A DNA stretch of 6,539 nt from Pleomorphochaeta sp964545735 (GTDB taxonomy: Bacteria; Spirochaetota; Spirochaetia; Sphaerochaetales; Sphaerochaetaceae). The DNA lies in contig CAZJGS010000135.1 of assembly GCA_964545735.1 (NCBI GenBank), forward strand, positions 1 through 6,539. Direction: 5' to 3'. Shown piece after piece: positions 5,198-6,539 of the stretch. Under the pieces are notes generated by a model. That model saw only the letters and a list, made by a program, of their open reading frames with translations. It was not told where the DNA came from and searched no databases. The translations under genes and the position numbers were made by a program. Every line of letters begins with the position of its first letter. Positions within the stretch are counted from its first letter, which is position 1.

Positions 5198-6539
5198 TGA
5201 CTTTCACCTTCCCCAAATTCTCAATAATCAGTTCATTTAACCTCACTTCCTCTTTCAACTGCTCCCCAAATTCCATTTTCAGTTTGGTAAACCGCTCATT
5301 AAAATCAAAATCATCCTCATCAGCCGGCAAACCCACATACCGTCCCGGCGTGAGCACATAATCCAGTTCCTCTACTCGTTCAATGGGGGCGGAATTGCAA
5401 AACCCCTTCACATTTTCATAATCACCATCAGGGTTTCGCCAGTTATGGTATGTCCCGGAGATGGTGGCGATATCTTCCGCGGAAAACTCCAGTGTTCTGC
5501 GGTTGATCAGATGCCCCAGATTGCGCGCATCAATAAACAGGATTTCATCAGTCCGGTTGCGGAATTTACCATTTGCCTTGTTGCGGCTCAAGAACCACAG
5601 GCTGGCGGGTATCTGCGTATTCAAAAACAGCTTTGCAGGCAGGTTGACGATGCAATCCACCAGTCGGGCCTCGATAAATGCCTTGCGGATGTCTCCCTCA
5701 CCGGATGTTTTGGAGGTCAACGACCCTTTTGCGAGAACAAAACCGGCCTGACCGCTGGGGCTCAGGTGATACAGGAAGTGTTGGATCCAGGCATAGTTGG
5801 CGTTTCCGGTTGGCGGTGTGCCGTATTTCCATCTGCCGTCTTTTCTAAGGAGATCACCGCTCCAGTCACTGTCATTGAACGGCGGGTTGGCTATCACATA
5901 ATCGCATTTCAGATCCTTGTGGGTATCATTGAGAAAAGAGCCTTCGTTGTTCCATTTCACCTGGGAGCTATCAATACCCCGAATCGCCAGATTCATCTTC
6001 GCCAGTCGCCAGGTAGTCTGGTTGCTCTCCTGTCCGTAAATGGAAATATCATTCACCCTGCCTTGATGATCGGCCACAAACTTTTCCGACTGCACAAACA
6101 TGCCACCGGAACCGCAACAGGGGTCAAGCACTCTCCCTTTATCAGGTTGAAGCATTTCCACCAGCAATTCAACAACGGATCTAGGCGTATAAAACTGACC
6201 GCCCTTTTTCCCCTCCGCCAGGGCAAATTCACCAAGGAAATATTCAAACACATGCCCCAGCACATCGGCGCTTCGCGCCTTTGCATCACCCAATGCAATA
6301 TTGCTTATCAGGTCGATGAGGCCCCCCAGATTTGTGGGATCAAGGTTGCCACGCGCATAGACTTTGGGTAACACATTTCGAAGAGATACGTTTTCCCGTT
6401 CTATGGCATCCATTGCCTCGTCAACGGTTTTACCAATTGTCGGCTGTTTTGCATGGGTTTGTAAAAAACTCCATCGTGCGGAAAGAGGCACGAAAAAGAC
6501 ATTCTCCGCTTTGTATTCGTCTTTGTCTTCTGGATCAGC
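5190..6539 (-). CDS. hsdM: Type I R-M DNA methyltransferase subunit, lacking its N-terminus (cut by the window edge)
   Basis: S-adenosylmethionine-dependent adenine N6-methyltransferase that works with HsdS. The 449 visible residues are continuous to the right edge, starting ADPEDKDEYKAENVFFVP, so the GTG at 6491 is internal and not the start. Visible motifs: the HsdM signature GQFYTPRSVVELLVEM (114-129), the SAM-binding loop DPCCGSGGMF (139-148; usually DPACGSGGM, with Cys for Ala here), and the catalytic NPPFND (218-223) of N6-adenine methylases. A C-terminal helical segment (ERFTKLKMEFGEQLKEEVRL) would contact HsdS. Missing is the N-terminal helical domain of perhaps 100 or more residues. 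The stop overlaps the nuclease start (ATGGGTGA). About 55% G+C in 5641-5700, the likely host-like composition of the locus. As first visible gene it is probably first in the operon; its promoter is outside. Very sure. Confidence 0.96.
   Translation of the reverse strand, partial: ADPEDKDEYKAENVFFVPLSARWSFLQTHAKQPTIGKTVDEAMDAIERENVSLRNVLPKVYARGNLDPTNLGGLIDLISNIALGDAKARSADVLGHVFEYFLGEFALAEGKKGGQFYTPRSVVELLVEMLQPDKGRVLDPCCGSGGMFVQSEKFVADHQGRVNDISIYGQESNQTTWRLAKMNLAIRGIDSSQVKWNNEGSFLNDTHKDLKCDYVIANPPFNDSDWSGDLLRKDGRWKYGTPPTGNANYAWIQHFLYHLSPSGQAGFVLAKGSLTSKTSGEGDIRKAFIEARLVDCIVNLPAKLFLNTQIPASLWFLSRNKANGKFRNRTDEILFIDARNLGHLINRRTLEFSAEDIATISGTYHNWRNPDGDYENVKGFCNSAPIERVEELDYVLTPGRYVGLPADEDDFDFNERFTKLKMEFGEQLKEEVRLNELIIENLGKVKVNG

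Noticed and set aside
5445..6371. A 308-codon open frame on the plus strand opposite hsdM
   Set aside because: It is fully antisense to hsdM, which has clear catalytic motifs; its translation shows no recognisable domain.
1..6539. CRISPR array, retron msr-msd, transposase or integrase
   Set aside because: No regularly spaced repeats were seen, the RT has no non-coding flank that could hold an msr-msd, and no frame resembles a transposase or integrase.

Overview
The window holds most of one type I restriction-modification (R-M) operon, all on the minus strand, transcribed from right to left. Both ends are cut by the window: hsdM lacks its 5' end at the right edge and hsdR continues past the left edge. 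Between the three hsd genes sit accessory genes: a small PD-(D/E)XK-type nuclease between hsdM and hsdS, and a reverse transcriptase (RT) of the UG/Abi defence type plus two RhuM-family genes between hsdS and hsdR. Gene order in transcription direction is hsdM, nuclease, [hsdS start relic], hsdS, RT, [hsdR start relic 1], truncated rhuM-1, [hsdR start relic 2], rhuM-2, hsdR. Most neighbours overlap or nearly touch, so one transcript with coupled translation is likely. Its promoter must lie beyond the right edge. No stretch over 300 bases lacks a gene, and no terminator, tRNA, rRNA, CRISPR array or transposase is visible.

The host cannot be named. The hsd genes are near 50% G+C (33/60 in 5641-5700; 30/60 in 241-300), and clear Shine-Dalgarno (SD) sites (GGAGG, AAGGAG, GGGAG) suggest a bacterium that uses them routinely. 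The nuclease and RT are far more AT-rich (16/60 in 4861-4920; 15/60 in 2281-2340), as expected of cargo acquired from elsewhere.

HsdM and HsdS would form the modifying methyltransferase and, with HsdR, the ATP-driven restriction complex. The RT is a likely second antiviral layer, the nuclease may be a third effector, and the role of RhuM is unknown.

The most notable structure is the set of leftover gene starts. A 36-codon reading frame 3 nt after the RT stop matches the first 20 residues of HsdR (12 of 19 identical), ending at LLEK. A second trace of the same stretch (IELLEK, then YI at the same spacing) lies in the tail of truncated rhuM-1, beginning where RhuM similarity ends. The intact hsdR start follows rhuM-2. 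The locus thus carries three hsdR beginnings, the first two each followed by a rhuM gene. In the same way, a 29-codon frame before hsdS looks like the beginning of a different HsdS target-recognition domain, left behind when the first domain was exchanged. A 27-base palindrome of repeat-element type also lies in frame inside hsdR. Together these read as a layered record of insertions and exchanges in a composite defence operon.
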